DNA from: Mucilaginibacter aquaedulcis
GTDB taxonomy: Bacteria > Bacteroidota > Bacteroidia > Sphingobacteriales > Sphingobacteriaceae
Length of the DNA: 64,000 nt
Direction: 5' to 3'
NCBI RefSeq assembly: GCF_030409325.1
Contig: NZ_JAUFPR010000008.1
Coordinates: 62,001-126,000 of the forward strand
In this document: positions 19,164 to 27,400 of the stretch, one piece after another
How the letters are laid out: the number at the start of each line of letters is the position of its first letter
Position numbering within the stretch: position 1 is the first letter of the stretch
Program-made: the position numbers and the translations under genes
Notes under the pieces: model-generated
What the model was told of the DNA's origin: nothing
Databases searched by the model: none
The model's input: only the letters and a program-made list of their open reading frames with translations

Positions 19164-19517
19164 ATGGCAGATTTCTTATTGATATATTGCCGAAACCATG
19201 ACTTAATGGAAAGGCAGCCCTCGCCGCAGCAGCTCCAGGATTCAATTTCCGATTGGAAGCGTTGGTTTAAAGCCATTGATGTGCAGAACCGGAAAGGTAA
19301 GCCCCTTCAGTTTTGTGATCGTGATGGAGTGGTTGTGCAGTTTCGGAAAGTGAACATAGGTGTTTATGTTGAAGTGAAGGAGTCGATAGGTGGGTTTACA
19401 TTTCTGCACGCGGCAAACTATGAGGAAGCGGTAAAAATTGCCGGTAGCTGCCCAATATTGCAGTTAGGTGGAAATATAGAGATAAGAATGATCTGTGTAG
19501 GAGGAGGAAGCATATAA
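19164..19517 (+). CDS. YCII/DGPF-domain protein, copy 2
   Basis: A 117-residue paralogue of the protein at 16921, with the same VEVKESIGGFTFLHA and CPILQLGGNIEIRM segments but a divergent N-terminal half (WKRWFKAIDVQNRKGKPLQF). It has no adjacent sigma-factor gene but follows the CMD gene by 26 bp, so the two form a unit that ends at the hairpin at 19517. Family assignment is good; function unknown. It may be a second output of the ECF42-like sigma factor encoded 2.5 kb away. Confidence 0.8.
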   Translation: MADFLLIYCRNHDLMERQPSPQQLQDSISDWKRWFKAIDVQNRKGKPLQFCDRDGVVVQFRKVNIGVYVEVKESIGGFTFLHAANYEEAVKIAGSCPILQLGGNIEIRMICVGGGSI

Positions 19518-19554
19518 GGCAGGGTGCTTGCGATAAGCAAACGCCCTGCTTTGT
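19517..19554 (+). terminator. terminator-like hairpin
   Basis: GGCAGGG and CCCTGCTTT pair around an inner CTTGC/GCAA stem, followed by TTGTTT. It begins immediately at the stop codon of the YCII gene and separates it from the FrnE-like gene at 19590. Confidence 0.6.
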
Positions 19555-19589
19555 TTAATGAGTTCATTTGGCAACAAACAGGATGAAGT

Positions 19590-20276
19590 ATGGAGGTAAT
19601 CCAATTTGATTGCCCTATTCTTAATCCCTCAATTACTAATAAATTGAAAATTGAAATTTGGTCTGATGTGGCATGTCCATACTGTTATATCGGTTTAAAA
19701 CATTTGGAAAATGCCATCAGGCAATATTCTGATGAACAGCCGCAGGTTGTTCTTAGGAGTTTTGAGCTTGAACCTGAAATTGCTGTTGATAGCGGCGAAA
19801 CCCAATATTTAACCATGATCAGGCAGTATAATCAATCCTCGTTAAGGGCAAGGCAAACGCTTAACGCTATTAGCAATGCCGGGAGAGTAGCCGATTTAAA
19901 AATGGATCTGGATAAGGTGATCAGGACAAACACTTTTCACGCCCATCGGCTCATTCACTTTGCCAGGAAAAAGGGAAAAGCAATGGAAATGGCATACCGG
20001 CTTTTTAGCGCCTATTTCCAGGAAGGGCAGCATATTGGCGATAAAAATGTATTAACAAAGCTTGCTGCTGAAGTGGGAATTGATTCAACGGAAGTTATAG
20101 AAAGCGACCTGTATGCGGCAGAGGTTAGGGCAGATGAACACCGATCGCAATATATGGCCATTAACGTGGTACCATTTTTTCTGTTTGAGGAAAAATACGC
20201 TATTGCGGGTGCCCAGCCGGCTGATCATTTTATCAGACTCATGAAAAGGCTTAATTCCCCGGGTTTGCCTGCATAA
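19590..20276 (+). CDS. DsbA-family FrnE-like thiol oxidoreductase
   Basis: A 228-residue thioredoxin-fold protein of the FrnE/2-hydroxychromene-2-carboxylate isomerase-like branch of DsbA. The strand KIEIWSDVACPYCYIG carries the active-site CPYC near residues 32-35, and NVVPFFLFEEKYAIAGAQ near 193 contains the cis-proline region. There is no signal peptide, so it should be cytoplasmic. About 20 residues precede the fold; the ATG at 19590 is the only Met start available. It follows the CMD/YCII pair after a hairpin. Role in disulfide handling or oxidative stress is inferred. Confidence 0.88.
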   Translation: MEVIQFDCPILNPSITNKLKIEIWSDVACPYCYIGLKHLENAIRQYSDEQPQVVLRSFELEPEIAVDSGETQYLTMIRQYNQSSLRARQTLNAISNAGRVADLKMDLDKVIRTNTFHAHRLIHFARKKGKAMEMAYRLFSAYFQEGQHIGDKNVLTKLAAEVGIDSTEVIESDLYAAEVRADEHRSQYMAINVVPFFLFEEKYAIAGAQPADHFIRLMKRLNSPGLPA

Positions 20277-20309
20277 ATAAGTAAACTAAGAAATTCAATT
20301 TTTTATAAA

Positions 20310-20347
20310 GGCCCGCGTATTGAAGTTGAAAATACGCGGGCCTTTTA
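20310..20347. terminator. bidirectional terminator between convergent genes
   Basis: GGCCCGCGTATT (20310-20321) and AATACGCGGGCC (20331-20342) form a perfect 12-bp stem, with T-runs on both sides. It serves the FrnE-like gene and the convergent NADH dehydrogenase gene. Confidence 0.88.
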
Positions 20348-20369
20348 TATAATAGGATTTTGATATTAA

Positions 20370-21668
20370 TTATTCTCCCATACGGTTTTCACGATTCTCT
20401 GACCTGAAGATCATACGCAGGGCCTGATCATGGGTAAGGTATGCTATTGCCCAGTTATAAAATGTTTTGATTTTATTATTATAGTTGGCAAGAGATACAA
20501 GGTGGATAAAAAGCCAGCTCATTAAACCTAAAAAGCCACCTAAGTGAAGTTTATGTTTAAAAAGATCGGCCATGGCAACTCTTCTGCCAATGATGGCCAT
20601 ATCTCCGCGATCAAAATAAATGAAAGGTTTCAATTGCTGTCCTTTGGCAACCAGGTTAAGGTTTTTTGCCAGCGCTTTTCCGTGTTGAATGGCTGGTTGA
20701 GCAAGCTGGGGGTGCCCATTAGGGTAATCCGGATCAGAAAATTGCAGACTTATATCGCCAATGGCATAAATGTTTTCGTAGCCATTAACCCGGTTAAAAG
20801 CATCCACAAGCATACGTTTGCCTTTTCCGATACTTTCTTCAGCTATACCTTCAAATGTGTTAGCTATTACACCGGCTGCCCATATTAAAGTTTCGGCCTC
20901 AATGGTGCTTCCGTCAGATAGCTGCACTACGCCATTTTCATATGAATTAACATGAGTGTTCAGTTTAATGTGTACGCCCAGATCGGCTAAAGCCTTATAA
21001 GCCGTTTGGTGCGATTTATCGCTCATAGGTGCTAAAAGGTACGGCGAGCCATCAACAATGTGTATCTCGGTAGTTGCTTCCAATAGCTGAGGGTAGTCAT
21101 TGCCCAAAATATAGCGTTTCATTTCGGCAAGCATACCGGCAACTTCCACACCAGTTGGGCCACCGCCGGCAATAACCACAGTTAACAACTTTTGCCTTAC
21201 CGCAGGATCGGTTTCAATGGCCGCTTTCTCCATCGTTTTGATCAGCTCGTTGCGCATATACAGCGCATCGTCAATGCCTTTAAGCGAAAAGGCTTTGGAA
21301 CGCACACTTTCGTTGCCAAAAAAGTTGGTTTTTGAGCCGGCCGCAAATACAAGGATGTCATAATGCAGTATGCCGCCATCGCTCAAATGAACCTCATTTG
21401 CGGCAGTATCTACTTTTTTTAAAGATGCCATTCTGAAAGAGGCTCCTTTATTTTTTAATACCTTACGAAATGGGTAACTGATACTTGCGGGTTCCAGGAA
21501 GCTTGTGGCCACCTGGTATAGTAAGGGAGTAAAATAGTTGTAATTGTTTTTGTCAACCAGGGTTATCTGGTAGTATTTGTTCTTCAGCATGCGGCTAACA
21601 AAATTTAGCCCGGCAAATCCGCCTCCAATAACTATGATGTGCTTTTTATTTGCGGCACTATATTCCAT
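20370..21668 (-). CDS. type II NADH:quinone oxidoreductase
   Basis: A 432-residue FAD enzyme that passes electrons from NADH to the quinone pool without pumping protons. The FAD-binding motif GGGFAGLN is at about residues 16-23, the second (NADH) Rossmann motif GGGPTGVEVAG near 167, and the AIGDIS flavin motif near 298. A C-terminal amphipathic to hydrophobic stretch (FLGLMSWLFIHLVSLANY) would anchor it on the inner face of the membrane. Length and motifs are typical for Ndh. It stands as a single gene with its own terminator. Confidence 0.88.
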   Translation of the reverse strand: MEYSAANKKHIIVIGGGFAGLNFVSRMLKNKYYQITLVDKNNYNYFTPLLYQVATSFLEPASISYPFRKVLKNKGASFRMASLKKVDTAANEVHLSDGGILHYDILVFAAGSKTNFFGNESVRSKAFSLKGIDDALYMRNELIKTMEKAAIETDPAVRQKLLTVVIAGGGPTGVEVAGMLAEMKRYILGNDYPQLLEATTEIHIVDGSPYLLAPMSDKSHQTAYKALADLGVHIKLNTHVNSYENGVVQLSDGSTIEAETLIWAAGVIANTFEGIAEESIGKGKRMLVDAFNRVNGYENIYAIGDISLQFSDPDYPNGHPQLAQPAIQHGKALAKNLNLVAKGQQLKPFIYFDRGDMAIIGRRVAMADLFKHKLHLGGFLGLMSWLFIHLVSLANYNNKIKTFYNWAIAYLTHDQALRMIFRSENRENRMGE

Positions 21669-21718
21669 TAGTTTTTCTTTTAAGGTCTATTTGATAAATA
21701 TCAGTTCGGCACTGCAAT

Positions 21719-23785
21719 TTAGTGACTATCAAATATATTTTTTCCTTTTTTCATTGTTTCTTCTAAATCAATTCCAGGTTCAAGTATGCCTTTAAACAGG
21801 TCGCCGGTTTCTTTGAGCCGGTCTATGGCATTAAAGATGGTGAAGTCGCGCATTTTTAAACCAGGTTTTACTTCATCCCAATGCAAAGGCATAGATACTG
21901 TAGCACCAGGCTTAGGCCTTAATGAGTATACCCCTGCTATAGTAGCTTCGGGGCGGTTTTGGAAAAAATCAAGATACATTTTATTATTACGGGAGGCTGT
22001 CTTCCTTTCAAGCGTTGTAAACCCCGGAAGTTCCTGGTTAACTTTATTAACAATGAGTTTAGCAAATAACTGCGATTGTTCATAGCTATAGCCCGTACCT
22101 ATCGGAATATAAATATGTATTCCGGTTGAGCCTGATGTTTTCGCGAATGATGGGATTTGAAGAGTATCTGCAATTTGCTTTACCATCAGGGCGGCTTCTA
22201 TAACCTGGTCAAACGTGTTGCTATCGTCAGGATCAAGATCAATAACACAATGATCAGGATGCTCCGGCGAGCCCACACGACTAAGCCAGGGGTTGATCTC
22301 GATACAACCTTGTCCTGCCATCCACAGCAGGCTTGTGATGTCGCCCCCAACAAGGTAATTATGATGTTCGCCCTTAGCTGTATCGTGCGCAAATGTTTTA
22401 GCCCAATCAGGCACTTTGCCGGTAACATCCTTTTGGTAAAAATGCGGTCCTGTAATACCATCAGGAAAACGATTTAATGACATTGGCCTGTTTTGCAGGT
22501 GCGGCAACATGTATTCAGCAGCAACCATGTAGTAGTTAAGCATATCCCGCTTGGTTACAGCTTCCTGCGGCCAGTAAACTTTATTGAGATGTGTAAATTG
22601 CAGATCATTACCTTGAAAATTTACCACCGCCGTATCATTGCCCCGCGGCAGTAGTCCAGTTTGTTCTGTATCTGTTTCAATAATGGGGGAGGTGATTGTT
22701 TTATTAACTTGGTTAATGGTTTTGGCTGTATTTTTAGGTATTTCCAATTCTACATCGAGTGCTTTTTTATCAATGCGCATCCCTTTAAATGAGGCCTGCC
22801 TGAAAAGACCATCTTTGGTAACTTCCGCAAAGTTCACCTCACATATCAGCTCGGGTATAAGCCAGATAAAGGTTTCGCCGGTAGTTTTTTTAGTTAATGG
22901 AGATATGTGGCCCGCTGTTTCTATATCAAAAGGATTTACGCCGCTGATATAAGAGGCAAAACTCTCCATCATTTCCATTTGCAAAGCCACAGAAAAACCG
23001 GTGCCTACCTTGCCGACAAACCTTAGTTTCCCACTTTCGTAAACGCCTAACAGCAAAGCGCTGAATGGCTTTGATGTATCTTTATTTTTGGTAAAGCCAC
23101 CTATTACAACTTCCTGCCTGCGCTGAACTTTTATTTTAAGCCATTCTTTTGAACGTTGATCGGGGCTATAAACGCTATTGGCTTTTTTGGCAACAATACC
23201 TTCATATCCATGCTTTTCGGCATTTTCAAAAAGCTGTTTACCGCTGATGGGTATGGCAATACTTTGGCGTATCCTATCGCTGTTGTTTTTTGATAAAACC
23301 TCCTGTAATATTACCTGTCTTTGTTTTAAAGGCAGGTTCATCAGGTTTTTGCCTTCGTACCATAAAATATCAAATACACAATATTCAAGCAAGCTATCTT
23401 TTTCGCTTTTCCAGTTTTGGAGTGCTCCAAAATCTGTTTTTCCATCCTCACGCATTACCACAATTTCGCCGTCAATAACCGCATTGCATGGCCATATTTT
23501 CAGTATATCAATAATAGGGTAGTATTTAGTGAACGAAACATCGTTACGTGAAATCAGCTTCGCGTTAAAGTTGTTGATAGTCGCTATTGCGCGGTAACCA
23601 TCCCATTTGTTTTCAAATAGCCAATCAGCGTCATCAAACGGAGCATCTACCAGGGTAGGCTTCATAGGTTTAATATCCTTTGGCATTTCTGCTTCAGGAG
23701 CCTCGGTTAAAATTGAGGAAATATCCATTGGGTTTGAGTTAGGGTTGTCATCTAAATGCTTCTGATTATCAATATTATCAGACAT
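21719..23785 (-). CDS. LigD-like ATP-dependent DNA ligase/polymerase (LIG-POL)
   Basis: About 688 residues. The ATP-dependent ligase domain comes first: nucleotidyl motif ENKWDGYRA with the adenylated Lys near residue 60, then an OB fold to about 330. The C-terminal polymerase/primase domain (about 385-680) starts LTHLNKVYWPQ and holds the metal-binding HCVIDLDPDD. In bacterial end joining it acts with Ku. The open frame extends 62 codons further upstream but there overlaps the phosphoesterase gene; the ATG at 23785 overlaps that gene's stop by 8 bp, which fixes the start and suggests coupled translation. No Ku gene is in the window. Confidence 0.88.
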   Translation of the reverse strand: MSDNIDNQKHLDDNPNSNPMDISSILTEAPEAEMPKDIKPMKPTLVDAPFDDADWLFENKWDGYRAIATINNFNAKLISRNDVSFTKYYPIIDILKIWPCNAVIDGEIVVMREDGKTDFGALQNWKSEKDSLLEYCVFDILWYEGKNLMNLPLKQRQVILQEVLSKNNSDRIRQSIAIPISGKQLFENAEKHGYEGIVAKKANSVYSPDQRSKEWLKIKVQRRQEVVIGGFTKNKDTSKPFSALLLGVYESGKLRFVGKVGTGFSVALQMEMMESFASYISGVNPFDIETAGHISPLTKKTTGETFIWLIPELICEVNFAEVTKDGLFRQASFKGMRIDKKALDVELEIPKNTAKTINQVNKTITSPIIETDTEQTGLLPRGNDTAVVNFQGNDLQFTHLNKVYWPQEAVTKRDMLNYYMVAAEYMLPHLQNRPMSLNRFPDGITGPHFYQKDVTGKVPDWAKTFAHDTAKGEHHNYLVGGDITSLLWMAGQGCIEINPWLSRVGSPEHPDHCVIDLDPDDSNTFDQVIEAALMVKQIADTLQIPSFAKTSGSTGIHIYIPIGTGYSYEQSQLFAKLIVNKVNQELPGFTTLERKTASRNNKMYLDFFQNRPEATIAGVYSLRPKPGATVSMPLHWDEVKPGLKMRDFTIFNAIDRLKETGDLFKGILEPGIDLEETMKKGKNIFDSH

Positions 23786-24395
23786 GTAATTTACTATCAT
23801 GATTCCATACGTTATCTGCAGAAATAGCCATTTCTTCAAGGTTTTTGTGTGATATAACAGAACGATCCTGCAGGGTAATATCGTTGGCGCTTGCAAATTG
23901 ATCATTGTGTTTAATAAGCAACCAGTCGTTCTCGCCCATGCCATGGGTTTTAACCAGTGCAAACTCGCCATTTAGCTTTTGCCCGTGTAGCTTTATTTTA
24001 ATAGAACCGGTTGATAACTGCTTTAATAGCGCTTTTTCCCGGGCTGTCTTTCCTTCTATCGGCTCAATGGGTTCATAAGTACCCTGATCCCAAACAATAA
24101 CAGTGCCTCCACCGTATTCTCCATGGGGGATGTTACCTTCAAAATTCCGATAGTCGAAAGGATGATCTTCAACCATCATAGCCAGATGTTTGGCTTTCGG
24201 ATCAGTTGATGGTCCTTTGGGGATTGCCCAGCTTTTTAAAACACCATCCATCTCCAGTCTGAAATCATAATGTAAATGAGATGCCGCGTGTTTTTGTACT
24301 ACGAAAACCAGATTGTTTTTATTAGTGCTGGTACCTGCTACAGGCTCGGTTGTTTTTGTAAAATCGCGCTTTTCGATATATGGTTGAAGATTCAT
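23778..24395 (-). CDS. LigD 3'-phosphoesterase domain as a separate protein
   Basis: A 205-residue stand-alone PE domain, usually the N-terminal part of LigD. The hallmark HLHYDFRLEMDG segment with catalytic His and Arg, the WAIPKGPS segment and the PFDYRNFEGNIPHGEYGGG segment are all present. It trims 3'-phosphate or ribonucleotide ends before ligation. Here it ends where the ligase/polymerase gene starts, with an 8-bp overlap, so the usual single LigD chain is encoded as two coupled proteins. The domain boundary falls at the normal linker, so a natural split is more likely than a frameshift. Confidence 0.88.
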   Translation of the reverse strand: MNLQPYIEKRDFTKTTEPVAGTSTNKNNLVFVVQKHAASHLHYDFRLEMDGVLKSWAIPKGPSTDPKAKHLAMMVEDHPFDYRNFEGNIPHGEYGGGTVIVWDQGTYEPIEPIEGKTAREKALLKQLSTGSIKIKLHGQKLNGEFALVKTHGMGENDWLLIKHNDQFASANDITLQDRSVISHKNLEEMAISADNVWNHDSKLHV

Positions 24396-24496
24396 GTTGC
24401 CTGAGTTTAATTTGAATACCGATATGATTTGTACTGCATGTATGGCTTGATAAAGGACAGTTTGAATACATGAGCAGGTAAGAGATATACTTGATC

Positions 24497-24535
24497 ATTT
24501 AAAGAGACGGCATGTTTAATACCGCCTCTTTAAAT
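24497..24535. terminator. terminator of the CMD/PfkB-like unit
   Basis: TTTAAAGAGACGG and CCGCCTCTTTAAA pair with one mismatch, with A/T runs on both sides. It lies 8 bp beyond the stop of the CMD gene at 24543 (minus strand) and could also act from the left. Confidence 0.75.
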
Positions 24536-24542
24536 AAATGCA

Positions 24543-24995
24543 TTAAGCAAATTGCCCTACTTTGTAGGTACCCACAGCATTTGGAAAAGCAAGGTTAAAA
24601 CGGTTCCAGGTATTGATGGTAGTGACAGCAAGTGTAAGGTCTATCATTTCTGCCTCGGTAAACAGCGGACTAACCTCTTCATAAATGCTATCAGGTACAT
24701 CGCAGTTGGTTACTGCTTCGGCCCATGCCAGTGCGGCGCGTTCCCGGGCCGAAAAATAAGGTGTTTCGCGCCAAGCGCTGATCCCATAAAGGCGTTGTTC
24801 GGTTTCGCCGTGTGAGCGGGCATCTTTAGAGTGCATATCTAAACAGTAAGCACAATTATTGATTTGAGAAACTCTAAAAAATATCAGCTCCAGGAGTTGT
24901 TCTTCTACAGGTGAATTTTTTAGATAAGCACCTATTTGAAACAGGGGCTTTAATGCATTTTGTCCTTTTGCAAAGACGTTGATTCTGTGTTCCAT
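24543..24995 (-). CDS. carboxymuconolactone decarboxylase-family (AhpD-like) protein, copy 2
   Basis: A 150-residue paralogue of the protein at 18685, equal in length and very similar, with the same EL-FFRVSQINN and CAYCLDMHSKDAR redox centre. It starts 23 bp after the second PfkB-like gene and is clearly co-transcribed with it. The repeated pairing of this redox protein with the PfkB-like family suggests a shared task. Catalytic residues are complete. Confidence 0.9.
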   Translation of the reverse strand: MEHRINVFAKGQNALKPLFQIGAYLKNSPVEEQLLELIFFRVSQINNCAYCLDMHSKDARSHGETEQRLYGISAWRETPYFSARERAALAWAEAVTNCDVPDSIYEEVSPLFTEAEMIDLTLAVTTINTWNRFNLAFPNAVGTYKVGQFA

Positions 24996-25018
24996 CGTAA
25001 TTAGATTAGTGTTAATAT

Positions 25019-26014
25019 TTATTCATACAGGTGCATGCTTTCTGGTTTTTGCAGGTCATCTATCCATTTTTGAATGTATTCCTGTAAGTTTTGCCGGCTT
25101 GGGGCAGCATTGAGTTCGCCGTAGGAGCCAAACACAATAAGGCCGAGAGCAATACAATGAGCAATGTCAAGCTGCTTTAATAAGCCAATGCTAAAACCCA
25201 TAATAAAATTCTGACGGGCATTCAGGCCTATTTCAATTTGATGTTCAACCTTTTTGCGGGTTAGTACAAACTGCTGATCCTTAGAAAATAATATGGCGTC
25301 GTTTGCCGAATAGATGAGCAGGCGCGCTATATTCATGATCCTGAAAATGGAGAAATACTTTCTTTTAAGATCGGCAGGGCTTTGGGGAGCAAGAGATACT
25401 TCGGGGTTTACACCGTTCAGCACCATCCATAGCCGCAGGGCCTCGCTTTCGTCAAGAGCAAAAGTTACCTTGCCGTATGAGGAAAATTCACAAATGAGTT
25501 CAATTGCCTCATCTACCTGGAAGGATAGCTTACTTATCGGGTCGCCCAGGTAAAAAATAAATTCCATGTCTGTTCTGCCTAATGGGCCAATCACATCCGC
25601 TAACAAACCCTCCCATAAATTGGAGGCTCCGGTAAAATCGGCCCAGTCGTCAAAAGCAATTGTTTGGCAATGGCTAAAAAGCAGGTGGAGTTCGTTTATA
25701 ACATTTGGGTCCTTGAAAAAAGCCCACAAATATTGCTCTACCTCTGCCGAAGGTAATGCAACTGTAAGCTTTGCAAGTCTTTCAAAGTCATGACCTGCTT
25801 TTAAGGTAACACTGCGGATGCCCAAAAGTATCAGTATTTGGGGCAGGGCTCTTTCATTAACACCCAGGGCATTTAATTGTAAACCGGACGCAGGGTTATC
25901 CTCATTCAGGGCGGTAAGGTATATATTATCCGAAACGGTGCTGGTTTGTACCATTTGTAACAACCGGGTTAAAACCGGCCCGGTGTTTTTAATTTCCATA
26001 TTTAGTGTTTCCAT
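25019..26014 (-). CDS. divergent PfkB/ribokinase-like protein (copy 2)
   Basis: A 331-residue paralogue of the protein at 17300. Shared landmarks are FDDWADFTGASNLWEGLL, FIFYLGDPI near 155, KVTFALDESEALRLWMVLNG, and NFIMGFSIGLLKQLD with IALGLIVFGSYGE. The position equal to the PfkB catalytic GAGD reads NARQ, so even the Asp is gone. If the family is a kinase relative, this copy should be inactive as a kinase. It precedes the CMD gene in a two-gene unit. Another start (Met6) is possible. The PfkB relation is my inference from motif order. Confidence 0.5.
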   Translation of the reverse strand: METLNMEIKNTGPVLTRLLQMVQTSTVSDNIYLTALNEDNPASGLQLNALGVNERALPQILILLGIRSVTLKAGHDFERLAKLTVALPSAEVEQYLWAFFKDPNVINELHLLFSHCQTIAFDDWADFTGASNLWEGLLADVIGPLGRTDMEFIFYLGDPISKLSFQVDEAIELICEFSSYGKVTFALDESEALRLWMVLNGVNPEVSLAPQSPADLKRKYFSIFRIMNIARLLIYSANDAILFSKDQQFVLTRKKVEHQIEIGLNARQNFIMGFSIGLLKQLDIAHCIALGLIVFGSYGELNAAPSRQNLQEYIQKWIDDLQKPESMHLYE

Positions 26015-26075
26015 TGTTCAATTATTTTAAGCTCATTTATTGTCTTTGATATGCTGTTGGCCCGAAGACATATAA

Positions 26076-27083
26076 TTACAGGATAATATCGTTTTGAGGC
26101 TGCAACTCTGCCGGAAGGTCTATTTCTCCCAAAAACTCCCGGAGCTCAATTTCAATACTGCGGCTCATTTGTGAAATGGGTACATCATTGGCGCTGCCCT
26201 CGAAGGGGTTTTCCGTACTTTCGCCTACTTGTTCAAGGGAGATGTAAATCCAGGAAATAATGGTGCTGAACGGCACAACCAACCAAACCATATATCCTTT
26301 CATAGCGCCCTGTACCACATCATTAAGGCGGTCAAAATCTTTCAGCATTCCAAAGGGCAGCATAAAACAAAACAGCCATATAAAAAACGTGTTGATAATG
26401 GCATACTGGCGTGGATAGGGCGAGTTCTTCATCTGTTCGTTTCTGGCCTGCTGGGTATAAAAATCACGCAGAGAGCGTTCCATTTCTACAAATTGAAGTA
26501 CTACGATCTCGTCCTGTTCATACAGTTGCTTTATAGTTTGGCTTTGTAATGAAAGTATTTGAGTGGCTTTGTTATTTGTGCCAAGAATATATTTTAGCTC
26601 TTCGCCCGAAAGGTATTTTGCCAGCTCACTTTCAAATGAAGTTTCCCATTCGGGAATGCAATAGTATTGTTGGTATTCGGCATTATGTTTTTTGTTGGCG
26701 CTTTCCCATATCCTGCCTTCTCTTAGCTGATAACGCAAGGCGGTAAGCCAGGCCATATGTCTGTAAATAAGCAGGCGGCTTTTTTCCGGATTGTTGAAAA
26801 AGTCGCGGCTTATAATACCCCATGATCTGCTGAGGCTGAATATGGTTGTCCACATTTGTTGGCCTTCATCTGTACGTTTATAGGTTTGGGTATTGGTGAA
26901 GCCCACTATAAAGGCTGCGCTTGTACCCATAAACCCTATTATGGGCCACGGAATATCAAGCCATTTAAAATCTAAAACCTGGTAAAGAATTACCGGTATA
27001 AGACCGATAATAAAAAGGGCATAAATTTTTCTCCTCGTCCAAACCAGGAATTCTGATAGTTTGTATGATTTTCCGGCGTGCAT
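26076..27083 (-). CDS. bestrophin-like anion channel
   Basis: A 335-residue bestrophin/UPF0187 membrane protein. The SEFLVWTRRKIY start, hydrophobic segments at about 20-40 and 45-65, the GFTNTQTYKRTDEGQQMW segment and a second pair of membrane spans near 225-275 (NTFFIWLFCFMLPFGML and WLVVPFSTIISWIYISLEQVGE) match the family, as does the acidic ENPFEG calcium-clasp-like region near 290. Bacterial members form pentameric channels. It is divergent from the GH3 gene, with a direct-repeat site at 27179 about 96 bp upstream of its start. Confidence 0.88.
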   Translation of the reverse strand: MHAGKSYKLSEFLVWTRRKIYALFIIGLIPVILYQVLDFKWLDIPWPIIGFMGTSAAFIVGFTNTQTYKRTDEGQQMWTTIFSLSRSWGIISRDFFNNPEKSRLLIYRHMAWLTALRYQLREGRIWESANKKHNAEYQQYYCIPEWETSFESELAKYLSGEELKYILGTNNKATQILSLQSQTIKQLYEQDEIVVLQFVEMERSLRDFYTQQARNEQMKNSPYPRQYAIINTFFIWLFCFMLPFGMLKDFDRLNDVVQGAMKGYMVWLVVPFSTIISWIYISLEQVGESTENPFEGSANDVPISQMSRSIEIELREFLGEIDLPAELQPQNDIIL

Positions 27084-27178
27084 AATGTTATAATTGCCAA
27101 AGCAGTTTGCAAGTGATGTGCCATTGAATTAAGTGCTTGATTTTTAGTATTTTGGTGTTATGTTGGGCTCGCTGTTTA

Positions 27179-27217
27179 CACCTTATATCGTGGATGATAA
27201 GTATGTTTCGCTAAATA
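27179..27217 (-). promoter_or_regulatory. 30-bp-spaced direct-repeat site (candidate AraC-type operator)
   Basis: Minus-strand halves TATTTAGCG (27209-27217) and TATAAGGTG (27179-27187) start exactly 30 bp apart. Each is followed by AAAC or TAAAC, extending the repeat. It lies 96 bp upstream of the bestrophin start and about 180 bp upstream of the GH3 gene on the other strand. Confidence 0.55.
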
Positions 27218-27310
27218 CAGCGTGTTAATCAAATAACGGCTGCTTCTATTAAATCAGTTATTGCTTACTAAACGGTTGTATAATTTTTATTTTCACAATT
27301 AAGCACTTTT

Positions 27311-27342
27311 AAACTAAATTGCAATCGATTGCAATTTAGTTT
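27311..27342. promoter_or_regulatory. 32-bp perfect palindrome, LacI-family-type operator
   Basis: The site is a perfect 32-bp palindrome with the core TTGCAATCGATTGCAA centred on a CG step, extended on both sides by ATTT/AAAT and AAACT/AGTTT. LacI-family operators have this design. It lies 58 bp upstream of the GH3 start, so it most likely makes that gene sugar-inducible. The regulator gene is not in the window. Confidence 0.7.
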
Positions 27343-27400
27343 GTCATTAGATGAACGATGAGAACTAACGATCAGTCATAAAATTCAAACCGAGATAAAA

